Shown one piece after another: positions 1 to 7,672 of a stretch of DNA of 60,533 nucleotides (positions are counted from its first letter, which is position 1; every line of letters starts with the position of its first letter). The translations under genes were made by a program, and so were the position numbers. The notes below the pieces were generated by a model. It did not search any database. It saw nothing but the letters and a program-made list of their open reading frames with translations, and had not been told where the DNA came from. Location: contig NZ_ANNU01000041.1 in the NCBI RefSeq assembly GCF_000346615.1, forward strand, positions 1-60,533. The letters run 5' to 3'. The stretch is from Nafulsella turpanensis ZLM-10 (lineage in GTDB: Bacteria; Bacteroidota; Bacteroidia; Cytophagales; Cyclobacteriaceae).

Positions 1-6
1 AAAATT

Positions 7-80
7 GGTCTCATAGCTCAACTGGATAGAGCAACTGCCTTCTAAGCAGTAGGTTTCAGGTTCGAGTCCTGATGGGATCA
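7..80 (+). tRNA. tRNA-Arg (anticodon TCT)
   Basis: A full cloverleaf can be drawn. The acceptor stem GGTCTCA pairs with TGGGATC. The D-arm is GCTC...GAGC. The anticodon stem ACTGC/GCAGT encloses the loop CTTCTAA, giving anticodon TCT. The T-arm is TCAGG-TTCGAGT-CCTGA. The discriminator base is A and CCA is not encoded. The last 14 bases are the left half of an attachment site, so the functional 3' end was rebuilt from phage sequence on integration. Confidence 0.95.
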
Positions 81-81
81 C
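67..81 (+). other. attL core in the 3' end of tRNA-Arg
   Basis: TCCTGATGGGATCAC covers the 3' half of the T-arm through the acceptor stem and discriminator. Exact copies lie at 27068-27082 and 58410-58424, and the match to the third copy extends one base further left (G). Tyrosine integrases typically use such tRNA 3' ends as attB, restoring the gene on insertion. Confidence 0.9.
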
Positions 82-84
82 GAA

Positions 85-193
85 GTATACGAACAAAACC
101 CTCTTAACATTACGCTAAGGGGGTTTTTTATTTTTTGTATACGATTTTTGGCTGTTTTTCGTATACGATTTCCCCCTTTTCGTATACATTTTT
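85..193. repeat. Left arm-type sites of element 1
   Basis: Four copies of a GTATAC-centred repeat start at 85, 137, 161 and 182. The fullest form is GTATACGATTTT, and the copies at 137 and 161 share GTATACGATTT. Two further copies lie at 26980-26991 and 27002-27013, between the integrase start and the right core. Repeats limited to both ends next to the att core suggest arm-type binding sites for the integrase or an excisionase. Confidence 0.6.
97..127 (+). terminator. tRNA terminator supplied by prophage
   Basis: AACCCTCTTA and TAAGGGGGTT form a hairpin followed by TTTTTT. It lies outside the shared core, so it is phage sequence that replaces the host's own tRNA terminator, now displaced to 58426-58460. 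Confidence 0.85.
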
Positions 194-252
194 AGTGAGT
201 TACATATTAGAATAATGCAACTATAAAAGCCGCGAACTCCTGGACCGGTAAC

Positions 253-597
253 TTATTTCTTGGTTTTAGTGTGCATCATACCTTCTAACAGCTGATAAAA
301 ATCTTCTTTCTTCATCGCTACTATACACCCCTGATTGTTCCGCTTATGGAAAACTAGGTTCATCATTCCGTTCACCGGCATGGAATTCAGTATTGAATGT
401 ACATCAAGACTTTTTTCAACGGCTTTACATTGGACTTGGAGAGGGTCTGTATAGCAAACATCCACCTTCTGATTATCCAGACTTCTGCTTTCACTTCTGG
501 AGCTTACAGCATCCGGAAACCATTCCTTCAGTTCATTTATAATTTTTCTCTCGTAAGCACTGCCTTTATTTTTTGAATTGATTCTCTTCTTTGCCAT
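253..597 (-). CDS. Phage PD-(D/E)XK nuclease, Hjc-like
   Basis: The product is 114 aa. The N-terminus has KGSAYERK, with a conserved Glu at residue 16 like the first acidic residue of Hjc-type Holliday junction resolvases. Asp at about 46 and the QxK-type core at about 55-57 (VQCK) complete an E...D...QxK nuclease centre. The size fits phage resolvase-like nucleases that cut branched DNA before packaging or during recombination. It is the last leftward gene before attL, after a gap from the lysis region. A TCGTTTATT-type motif lies 8 nt upstream of its ATG. A general VRR-NUC-like nuclease is the main alternative. Substrate specificity is inferred. Confidence 0.6.
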   Translation of the reverse strand: MAKKRINSKNKGSAYERKIINELKEWFPDAVSSRSESRSLDNQKVDVCYTDPLQVQCKAVEKSLDVHSILNSMPVNGMMNLVFHKRNNQGCIVAMKKEDFYQLLEGMMHTKTKK

Positions 598-604
598 ATA
601 CCGG

Positions 605-612
605 AATAAACG
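605..612 (-). promoter_or_regulatory. CGTTTATT motif before the nuclease gene
   Basis: CGTTTATT in the gene's direction, within TGTCGTTTATTCC, lies 8 nt before the ATG at 597. It is one of ten copies in the window. Confidence 0.5.
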
Positions 613-675
613 ACAGCAAAAAAGAAAGCCCGAACCCTGTTAAGAGTCCAGGCCGGTTGGGATAAATTTAACCTT

Positions 676-960
676 TCAATTCAAATCTAACTTTATAAGC
701 ATTTGGTTAACAGCTGAATAAGGGATAACTAATATCTCATCAATTTCTTTTTCCACTCTTACACCCTGGAATTGAAGAAAAAAGTCAAGGTCCTTTAGCA
801 AGTAATCATCAAGTATAATCATACCCCCGATAAGTGCCTTTCCGCTTACATAATATGTTTGTTCTAAATAGTGTAAAAGAGCTTCAGCGAATTTTTGATT
901 CCCATATGCACCTATTGCATGATAGGCACCCCCTATTTGTTTCAATTTTTCTCTTCTCAT
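676..960 (-). CDS. Conserved phage hypothetical, homologous to the gene at 27561-27884
   Basis: The product is 94 aa with no recognised domain. The C-terminal pattern of F, GVR, acidic residues, then ILVIPYSAVNQM matches the 107-aa protein encoded at 27561-27884 in element 2 (GVR...ILIPYEAVNLI). The spacing of leucine- and tyrosine-rich helices also agrees, so the two are clearly related. Both sit at the left end of their element on the minus strand, and in both cases a u-spanin gene or its remnant follows. The predicted fold is mainly helical. A regulatory or lysis-linked role is possible but cannot be read from the sequence. Confidence 0.65.
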   Translation of the reverse strand: MRREKLKQIGGAYHAIGAYGNQKFAEALLHYLEQTYYVSGKALIGGMIILDDYLLKDLDFFLQFQGVRVEKEIDEILVIPYSAVNQMLIKLDLN

Positions 961-1316
961 AAGTAACTTTGTTGTTTTTGGTTTATGATTTTTAAACTGA
1001 GCTCATAAAGACTTAATTCATTCAAAAAGGTCACAAGGTTCTTCTGAAAAGTTTTATGTTCTCAACTTTCAACCCAAAGGTACCGGGAAGCTGGAAGGGA
1101 AGCAATATCAGGTAAGTTAATAATTGAACTTTATCGCCACCAAACAGGCATATAATATATTTACACACCCCTTCATTTATAACTTTACCAATAATACACT
1201 AACCGAATTAAACTACTTTAAAAAGTACCCTTTTCTTCCCTCACTTACCGGAATTTCAGTTTTACCTTTCCTTTAGATTAGTTTAAAGCACCACTTGGAT
1301 ATAAAAATTGATGAAC
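961..1316. other. Intergenic region between divergent genes
   Basis: About 355 bp of AT-rich sequence separates the leftward gene ending the block at 676-960 from the rightward u-spanin gene. No ORF, hairpin or recognisable promoter stands out apart from the CGTTTATT motif at its right edge. Confidence 0.5.
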
Positions 1317-1324
1317 CGTTTATT
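1317..1324 (+). promoter_or_regulatory. CGTTTATT motif before the u-spanin gene
   Basis: ACCGTTTATTCAGG lies 5 nt before the ATG at 1330. This is the only plus-strand copy in element 1, and its orientation follows the gene, which argues for a function tied to gene starts. Confidence 0.55.
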
Positions 1325-1329
1325 CAGGT

Positions 1330-1800
1330 ATGAAGCAACTAATATTAATTACCCTCTCAGCAATCATTTTTAGCGGATGTAAGGTATCAAAACCAATAAG
1401 TGATGTAAGTACCCAACTGAAGGAAGTCAGCGTCAGACAGCGGTCATATAAGCTTTCTATAGGTGAAAGAACAGCCTTTGATACCTTGCACCTGGAAGAA
1501 TTAATGAACGGCCACCCTGTTACACATGTAGATAAGAAGACAGGGATCAGCATCACCCACCAGCTGAAGGGAAGGGAACTTCATGCTTCTGTTCAGGTAC
1601 CGGCTATTGAAAAGGAAATTATTGTAGCTGATACCACTACTATCATCACGAATGACAGGAAGGTGGTGGTGGAAGAAGAAAAAGGTTTCTTTGAAAAACT
1701 ATCTGACCACTTCAGCTTTCTGGTGTGGGTGCTGATTATCGGGCTGGTGCTCTCCTTTGTTTTCCGCTTACTGAAGGTATTCTTTTTCCCTCTCAGCTGA
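1330..1800 (+). CDS. Putative unimolecular spanin (u-spanin) lipoprotein
   Basis: The product is 156 aa. Residues 1-17 are a lipoprotein signal ending in the lipobox IFSGC, so the mature protein starts at Cys17 and would be anchored in the outer membrane. A central region of about 100 residues is predicted to be extended and beta-rich. A strongly hydrophobic segment at about 128-150 (FLVWVLIIGLVLSFVF) would anchor the C-terminus in the inner membrane. A lipid at one end and a membrane helix at the other is the defining layout of u-spanins such as phage T1 gp11, which fuse the two membranes in the last step of lysis. It lies beside the lysis cassette but on the opposite strand. A decayed copy is at 28686-28920. 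Sequence identity to known spanins was not tested. Confidence 0.65.
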   Translation: MKQLILITLSAIIFSGCKVSKPISDVSTQLKEVSVRQRSYKLSIGERTAFDTLHLEELMNGHPVTHVDKKTGISITHQLKGRELHASVQVPAIEKEIIVADTTTIITNDRKVVVEEEKGFFEKLSDHFSFLVWVLIIGLVLSFVFRLLKVFFFPLS

Positions 1801-2190
1801 ACCCATTACCCCAACCCCTAAATAAAAAACATTCATTTATGTTGACTCTCAGGAAGGTTTAAGTCTCAGTGGAACAATTGGAAGGAAAACAGCTGAAGAA
1901 GAAGTAAACCCATAAATTAAGACTCTATCACGAACAGTAATATATTATATACTTATCGTTCATGATAGACTTTTTCTGTTACTTATAAATGATAGATTTT
2001 TATGAGTGAAAAGTGTCAGCAGATGATAACCTTCAAATGAACTTCTTCCAGTGGGAAGCTCTACTGATGAATAACATTTCTGAATCTTTTTTTTCTTTTT
2101 AAGGGAAGGAGTAAGCAGCTGGGAACCTTCAAATGAAATTACCTTCAGGCTTATGCTTTACTGAGTGTCAACATAAGTGAATGTTTTTTA
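1801..2190. other. Intergenic region between converging transcripts
   Basis: The rightward u-spanin and leftward lysozyme transcripts meet here. It holds the hairpin terminator at 1925-1975 and three short repeats of the form ACCTTCAAA (near 2031, 2127 and 2213). No ORF is convincing. Confidence 0.5.
1925..1975 (+). terminator. Terminator after the u-spanin gene
   Basis: CTATCACGAAC (1925-1935) pairs with GTTCATGATAG (1958-1968), an 11-bp stem with one mismatch, followed by ACTTTTTC. Confidence 0.75.
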
Positions 2191-2667
2191 TTAATCAGGA
2201 AGGCAGTCCGGAACCTTCAAAGGGGTGTAACTGAAAAACAAAGCCTCTTCCTCTTTTCTCCTTTTCACTAATCCAGGTAGTACTTCCCCTTTATCATACA
2301 CCCACCTCCGGAACTCCTTTCCAGCTGCATAATTATTACCTGCATTCAGCTTCTTCAGAAGGGTGCTGTTGCTGAAGGCTCCTATTCCTATATTATAGCT
2401 GAAGGAAACCAAAGCACTGAACTGGTTATCTGTAAGAGGCACCTGAATTAATTCCTTTACCTCAGTAGCAAATTCATTCACTACATAATCAAATAGTTCT
2501 TCCGCTTCCTGCCTACTGATAACATCCCCTTTCCTTACCTGCTTTCCGTCCCTGTAATAGGTGTTTCCGTACCCTATGGTCCAGACTTCCCCAGGGCACA
2601 AATAAGCCCTTAAACGTAAGCTTTCATGCTCCTTAATCAATTCTATTCCTTCAGGTGTTAACTTCAT
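2191..2667 (-). CDS. Endolysin, GH24 lysozyme (P21/T4 type)
   Basis: The product is 158 aa, the usual length for this family. The catalytic pattern Glu-8 residues-Cys/Asp-5 residues-Thr is present as E15, C24 and T30, followed by IGYGNT, as in the P21/RrrD branch where Cys takes the place of Asp. It would cut the glycan backbone of peptidoglycan at the end of infection. No signal peptide or SAR segment is seen, so export must rely on holins. It is the last gene of the leftward late operon, 8 nt after the 88-aa membrane gene. Confidence 0.93.
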   Translation of the reverse strand: MKLTPEGIELIKEHESLRLRAYLCPGEVWTIGYGNTYYRDGKQVRKGDVISRQEAEELFDYVVNEFATEVKELIQVPLTDNQFSALVSFSYNIGIGAFSNSTLLKKLNAGNNYAAGKEFRRWVYDKGEVLPGLVKRRKEEEALFFSYTPLKVPDCLPD

Positions 2668-2675
2668 TTTTCAGT

Positions 2676-2942
2676 TCAGTCTTTCTTATCTGCCTTATCT
2701 TTTAACTGAAGTTTGATATCAGTGAAGTTTTGAAGGTTCTCCAGGCGCATCTGGTTCATAAGTTCAAAAATTTTCCGGTTATCCTTCTGAAGTGCTTCAA
2801 TTACTTGTTCGTTCTTCTGAATCCTCAGTGAGTTTTCACTTATGCGCGAGTGCATGGAAATTAACCCAGCTATCAGGGTAATACTTATACCTATCCAGCC
2901 AATTATATTTTTCTGGAAGCTGCTTATGTCCTTTGTACTCAT
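2676..2942 (-). CDS. Small membrane protein of lysis cassette (holin or i-spanin-like)
   Basis: The product is 88 aa. One membrane helix lies at about residues 12-28 (IIGWIGISITLIAGLIS), followed by a charged coiled coil to the C-terminus. The start overlaps the stop of the upstream holin-like gene by 4 nt (ATGA), implying translational coupling, and the lysozyme gene follows after 8 nt. This layout suits a holin accessory protein or an inner-membrane spanin. With a u-spanin candidate nearby, a holin partner is somewhat more likely. Confidence 0.65.
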   Translation of the reverse strand: MSTKDISSFQKNIIGWIGISITLIAGLISMHSRISENSLRIQKNEQVIEALQKDNRKIFELMNQMRLENLQNFTDIKLQLKDKADKKD

Positions 2943-3190
2943 ACCCCTTTATTCGCTTTCAAAAGACTTACTATGTGCTGAATGGTAACTATCCCCAGCA
3001 ATAACAATGCAAAGCCACCATGCGCCAATAAACAGTAAAGAAGTACCATTCCTTCAGCTGTCTTATACCAAAGGACAAAGGTGCTTACTGTCATCAGGAC
3101 ATAGTGAAGGAAGGCTGAAAGTTTCCTGCTGGAAAGCTTCCCATCCACCCCCTGAAAAGATTCCTTCCAGGTGCTTAATAACTTCTTCAT
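2939..3190 (-). CDS. Putative holin
   Basis: The product is 83 aa. The basic N-terminus (KKLLSTWKESFQG) is followed by two hydrophobic helices at about 27-47 and 50-72 with a short turn, then a basic tail ending KANKGV. The size, two membrane spans and place two genes before the endolysin are typical of class II phage holins. It overlaps genes on both sides by 4 nt, so three lysis genes form a tightly coupled string. Confidence 0.7.
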   Translation of the reverse strand: MKKLLSTWKESFQGVDGKLSSRKLSAFLHYVLMTVSTFVLWYKTAEGMVLLYCLLAHGGFALLLLGIVTIQHIVSLLKANKGV

Positions 3191-3345
3191 TCCCCTTGCA
3201 GATGATCTTTCCTTCCGTCCTCTTTGATTCTGTCTTCATAAGCCGGTGACCCACCTGAACCCTTCTTTCTTTCAGGTGCTGTTAATCTCTTGTAAAGCAG
3301 GAAAGTGATTCCGGCAAAGAGTACTGTCAATAAAATATATACCAT
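3187..3345 (-). CDS. Small single-span membrane protein opening the lysis cassette
   Basis: The product is 52 aa. It starts MVYILLTVLFAGITFLLYKR, an N-terminal membrane helix followed by basic residues. The remainder is a hydrophilic, glycine-containing tail ending in QGE. The stop overlaps the ATG of the holin gene (ATGA), which supports it as a real gene. A CGTTTATT motif lies 11 nt before its ATG, so it is probably the first gene of a transcript carrying the lysis cassette. The function is not known. A pinholin or holin-regulator role is a guess. Confidence 0.7.
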   Translation of the reverse strand: MVYILLTVLFAGITFLLYKRLTAPERKKGSGGSPAYEDRIKEDGRKDHLQGE

Positions 3346-3355
3346 AGTTTTACTT

Positions 3356-3363
3356 AATAAACG
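3356..3363 (-). promoter_or_regulatory. CGTTTATT motif before the lysis cassette
   Basis: TGTCGTTTATTAAG lies 11 nt before the ATG at 3345. Confidence 0.5.
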
Positions 3364-3368
3364 ACAGC

Positions 3369-4211
3369 TTATAAAGTACCCCCACCGACAATCACTTTAT
3401 AATCATTCACATTAAAATCATTAACCAGTGCTTCACCTGCATAGCTGGTAATTGTTTTAGTTAAAGCCCAAGCGTTAGAAGTTCCTTTGGTCCGGGTGTA
3501 AAGTTCTACCTTTGCACCAGATGTTAATCCACCTTCCAGATACATCGTTTCATTTGCATCTGTAGAGAAAAGAACAGCCTCCGCACTTGATAGGGTAAAT
3601 GTCCCGTTATAAGTGGTTTTCAGTGAGCCGTTCACTTTGGATGAACCAATACAATCACCAAAAACAGCATCACCCAACATCAGCGAAATATTGTAACTGT
3701 AATTAGTAGTATCTAAACTATCATTTTTAAGGGTAAAACTCTGAGAGGCATAATCTAATATACTAAGTATCTGCTCACTGTTAGCTGTTGGAGTATCAGC
3801 GTTTACCCTATCTACTGTTAAATTATAATTATCACCAGCAGTAAATAATGTTCCATCTGCTTTCCTTATCTGTATTGTGTAGCCATTAGGGTTACTTTCG
3901 TAATCATACCAGATCATCGAATCAGTTAAATTATCCTGAATTAAAGAACTGTTTCTGTATACATCCACACTGGTTAAGGTAGTATTAAGGGAGAAATAAG
4001 AGAGATTCTTTTTAAAGCCCACGAACTGCCCTAAATGGTAACCAGTACTGTCCATCAGGTATGGTCTTATTCTCCTTCCTTCATCTATTAAAGCTTTTTG
4101 AGAAGTAGAACCCGTTCTTTCTGCACCGTATAATTCAAAATATATTTCTCTATGTGTGCAGTTTTGTTGAGTAATTTTAGGTGTTCCGTACGGTGTTGGA
4201 TATGTTGCCAT
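3369..4211 (-). CDS. Tail-associated structural protein
   Basis: The product is 280 aa with no recognised domain. It is rich in Ser, Thr, Asn, Gly and Tyr with predicted beta structure throughout, as in receptor-binding or fibre-tip proteins. Its ATG overlaps the stop of the large S74 fibre gene (TAATG), so the two are probably made together and may form one tail-tip complex. It lies between fibre and lysis genes, where siphoviruses often place host-range proteins. A cut-back fibre paralogue is an alternative. Confidence 0.55.
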   Translation of the reverse strand: MATYPTPYGTPKITQQNCTHREIYFELYGAERTGSTSQKALIDEGRRIRPYLMDSTGYHLGQFVGFKKNLSYFSLNTTLTSVDVYRNSSLIQDNLTDSMIWYDYESNPNGYTIQIRKADGTLFTAGDNYNLTVDRVNADTPTANSEQILSILDYASQSFTLKNDSLDTTNYSYNISLMLGDAVFGDCIGSSKVNGSLKTTYNGTFTLSSAEAVLFSTDANETMYLEGGLTSGAKVELYTRTKGTSNAWALTKTITSYAGEALVNDFNVNDYKVIVGGGTL

Positions 4212-7200
4212 TATTTATTTCTCCTTTCCAGTTCTTCAATCTTTGTTTCTAACTCTTTGATTGCCTCAATAAACAGACCGGCCATAGCACCGTAATTAAC
4301 TGAATAACGGTCTGTTTCTTCGTTATAATTAACCACCTCTGGAAGCACTTCATTTACCTCCTGAGCAATTACCCCAACGTGTACACGTTCCTTATCTTCA
4401 ATATCTGTTCTTTTATACCTTACACCACGTAGATTTTTTACTATCTCAGAAGCATTTTTAATGGTGGAAACATCCGTTTTTATTCTTCCATCTGAATATG
4501 CTGTAATGTCTGAATATGCTGTAATGTCTCCCCCTGCTGTAATTGTATTTCTTGCCCATATATTACCAGTTGAAAAACCTATTGATGCACCTGCAATACC
4601 ATTACCACAAAATACTATTTGATGACTCCCAGCCATGTCACCGCCCGTTGTATTATATGTGTGTTTATATGCAATACCATACAAATTCCCGAAAGTAGAA
4701 CCATCATCAGCAATTTTATAGGCTGTCCCCATACTCCACACATGACCTATTTTGTAAGGATCATACACCCCGTACATTCCTGTACTTCTTCTATTAGTAG
4801 ATGATGGATATATCTTTGCATTATTACTAATTCCCGTTTGCCCTGAGTGCCATACAATATCATTATATGATGAACCTGCGTATATTTCACCCTGTACATG
4901 AACGTTTTTATTGAAATGGAAAGCAGGTCTGTCTGTCTGAAAATGACACCATGATGCATTTAATGCACCTATTAACATAGAACCTGTTAAACTATTAATA
5001 TTAAGAGCATTATTAGTGCCATTCGAAACATTTAAATTTCCAGAATGCCAAACGGTATTCCATCCTGACCATGCACCACCCTCTAAACCACGCACTTTAA
5101 AATCATGCCCTGAATTACTTAAAAATATTTGCGCTCCGTAGTTCGCTTCTAGTCGGTTTGTAAAAATATTGCCATTATAAGGCTTATTTAATGCATTTGA
5201 ATTTGCATATTGAAAACCCGATTTTAAATTATTCAGGTCTGTATTTTCAACGTAGGAATATCCTGTTGCTGCTTCTATCAGATTATCAACTTTTAAGTTT
5301 GAAGTAGTCCAAACACCAGATGGAATGTCTGCTGATATGGTTCCATCAGTAGTAATATTTATTCCCGAACCTATTTTAACACCACCCAACACTGTAGCAC
5401 TTGCAGTAGGTAGGGTATATTGTTGGGCATTAGCACTTAAAATACCATCTGCTGTAATACTTAACCCGTTGCCTACTTTAATCACCCCGTATACTGTTGT
5501 ACTTGCTTTCTGTAGGTTATCAAACCAGCTTGCAACTGGTGGTGCTGCACTACTAAATGCTACTGCATCACCGCTAAAATGGACATTTTGGTCCACTCCA
5601 CCGCTAAAAACCAAGTGACCGGCATCACTTACTTTTAATTCATACTGTTGGCCGGTTGCATTCTTTAAAATTAGACTTTTGGTGGTGGTGTTACCGGCTG
5701 TTAATGTTTCTTCTAGTGTCCGGCTCTTCCCGTTCCAGTTGCTTATGTCTGTGGCTGTTATTGCCTTCACGACATCCGGAACTGTGGGATCAGTTTCATC
5801 ATAAGTGACTGAATTATTTTGAGCCGGTTTATTACCTCCTGAAGTATTCAGCTGAACCATCCCTGTTTGAGTGGTAATATCTGTTTCAGGAAGCTCTAAA
5901 AGGGTAAAATCATAAGCATTGTGAGTACTCCCGTACTGAAGAGTATATTCAGATATTATATAAGTCTTACCATCAAACCGGATATGTTGGTTAAAGCCTA
6001 TCTGCTGAAAGGAATCATCTATCACCCTTAAGCGGATATTATTCCGGAACTTCTGGTTCAGCCTCAGTTTATTGATCAGATACAAATATTGTAAGCTGGT
6101 GCCTTCAGTCTTTCCGAAGCTGTTCCACTTGTTTGTCAGCACGGAACCAACTCTTATATTCCCTACATCATTCAGCTGGATTCCATCACCAATAAGGATT
6201 TCATCTTCTGCTTTATCAATGGCAGAATTTGCGGTATTAGTTACTGAAAAGAACCTGTCATAAGAAACATTTGAACCCTCTGATTCAGGAATAACAGGTA
6301 TCACTGAAAAGTTATCAATCCGGAAGGTAACTTCATTGAATTCCCCTTCCAGCCCTGCCATTACTTTAAAGGTAACAACATAGTTAGTTCCTGAGCCGGT
6401 GTTCTGGAATGACTCTTTAAAGGTTGCTTTGGTGGTGGTCAGTAGGTTATTAAAGCCCTTCATTGTTGTGGTCCCGTCCGGCCTCTTCAGATGTACTTCT
6501 AAGCTCGGTTGCCTGTCAAACTGTCCGGCAGTTCCATCACTGGTGGTTCCGGCCACGGCATAAATGATGTTCTTTAAATAAAAGTCAAACTGAACTTCTA
6601 TAAGGTCACCATCTGTCTTTCTTTCAATAGCAATATCATCAGTAAAAAAAGAGGTTTGAGCTAAGTTGTTACCGGAAGTGAATAATTCCAGTTCACCACC
6701 CTGAACGGATATGTTCTGACTGTTGACTGTCAGCGGATCATCCCCTTCATTATAAAAGGTAACATCCGTGGTGGAGAAGTCACCGTTTGGAATAAGGTTT
6801 GAAGGGATATGTTTATTCCTGTAGGTAGTGGATGCAGTTTTTAACGGCCTCTTTTTTGTAAGCTCATTGGAACGGTCGAACCTTTTCCCTGTAATATCTG
6901 AACCCACCATATTAGTGGCCGTACCGGTCTGCAAAAGGTCGCTGAAATTATGGTAATAAATGGTTGAACCCACCTCTAAATTATTCACTATCCAGTACCT
7001 TCCAGCTGCCTGATAAATCTGACAGTTAAAGTCTTTCAGCACATAGTTCAGCACCTGTTTAGCATTGAAGATTTCCTTCTTCCCATCCTTTACTTCTTTG
7101 AACCTATCGGCTGGAAGCTGCCCTTTAAACAGTGCATTATCAGTGCTTAAAGTCATGGTATTCACTTCCTTAGTATTCAGGATGATCCCGAAACTCAAAG

Positions 7201-7672
7201 GCAGTTCATTAAACTTTATGCTGTTTTTCACATACCACAGAAGGGAATTAACCCCTGATATCTCACCACCGGCATCATTGGTGATGGTGAACCGGTCCAA
7301 AGTAGCCAGCGCATCAGTAAAGCTTAGACTAAAGGTAAAGACTGAATCAAAATAACTGGTAGTGATGTTGTCAATAATCAGCCAGCCTTCCCACTGCTTC
7401 AGAAGATTCACCTGAAATTCCACCTGAAAATCTTTGTATTCAGCTGTCAGCAGTTCCTGAAAAGGTGCTTTATCTTTTGTAAGGAAACTGAAGGAAAGTT
7501 CAGAACCAACCACCACTTCATCTTCAGAAGGGCGGTATTTTATAACAGCAAAATCCTTAATGTTTTCAATTACTGTCACGGCTCCCGTCCACCCGTTCCG
7601 CTTAATATTAATGGTAATTGTATCACCATTGGTGTTTTTATATTCTGCTCTGTATTTTACCCCGTATGCCAT
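4211..7672 (-). CDS. Tail hub/fibre protein with C-terminal S74 chaperone
   Basis: The product is 1153 aa. About the first 600 residues look like a tail-tip or distal-tail domain (MAYGVKYRAEYKN with repeated beta strands). The middle has fibre-like repeats rich in Thr, Ser and Gly. The last 100 residues match the intramolecular chaperone of endosialidase (peptidase S74): YSDGRIKTDV, then VGVIAQEV and an NYGAM helix, ending in a coiled coil (KELETKIEELERR). S74 domains drive trimer folding and then cut themselves off at the Ser of the SDxRxK motif. It follows the tape-measure gene by 1 nt overlap and precedes the 280-aa gene with TAATG overlap. It is probably the main receptor-binding protein. 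Confidence 0.85.
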   Translation of the reverse strand: MAYGVKYRAEYKNTNGDTITINIKRNGWTGAVTVIENIKDFAVIKYRPSEDEVVVGSELSFSFLTKDKAPFQELLTAEYKDFQVEFQVNLLKQWEGWLIIDNITTSYFDSVFTFSLSFTDALATLDRFTITNDAGGEISGVNSLLWYVKNSIKFNELPLSFGIILNTKEVNTMTLSTDNALFKGQLPADRFKEVKDGKKEIFNAKQVLNYVLKDFNCQIYQAAGRYWIVNNLEVGSTIYYHNFSDLLQTGTATNMVGSDITGKRFDRSNELTKKRPLKTASTTYRNKHIPSNLIPNGDFSTTDVTFYNEGDDPLTVNSQNISVQGGELELFTSGNNLAQTSFFTDDIAIERKTDGDLIEVQFDFYLKNIIYAVAGTTSDGTAGQFDRQPSLEVHLKRPDGTTTMKGFNNLLTTTKATFKESFQNTGSGTNYVVTFKVMAGLEGEFNEVTFRIDNFSVIPVIPESEGSNVSYDRFFSVTNTANSAIDKAEDEILIGDGIQLNDVGNIRVGSVLTNKWNSFGKTEGTSLQYLYLINKLRLNQKFRNNIRLRVIDDSFQQIGFNQHIRFDGKTYIISEYTLQYGSTHNAYDFTLLELPETDITTQTGMVQLNTSGGNKPAQNNSVTYDETDPTVPDVVKAITATDISNWNGKSRTLEETLTAGNTTTKSLILKNATGQQYELKVSDAGHLVFSGGVDQNVHFSGDAVAFSSAAPPVASWFDNLQKASTTVYGVIKVGNGLSITADGILSANAQQYTLPTASATVLGGVKIGSGINITTDGTISADIPSGVWTTSNLKVDNLIEAATGYSYVENTDLNNLKSGFQYANSNALNKPYNGNIFTNRLEANYGAQIFLSNSGHDFKVRGLEGGAWSGWNTVWHSGNLNVSNGTNNALNINSLTGSMLIGALNASWCHFQTDRPAFHFNKNVHVQGEIYAGSSYNDIVWHSGQTGISNNAKIYPSSTNRRSTGMYGVYDPYKIGHVWSMGTAYKIADDGSTFGNLYGIAYKHTYNTTGGDMAGSHQIVFCGNGIAGASIGFSTGNIWARNTITAGGDITAYSDITAYSDGRIKTDVSTIKNASEIVKNLRGVRYKRTDIEDKERVHVGVIAQEVNEVLPEVVNYNEETDRYSVNYGAMAGLFIEAIKELETKIEELERRNK

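Noticed and set aside
4211-7672. Diversity-generating retroelement acting on the fibre gene
   Set aside because: No reverse transcriptase and no template-variable repeat pair were seen in the window.
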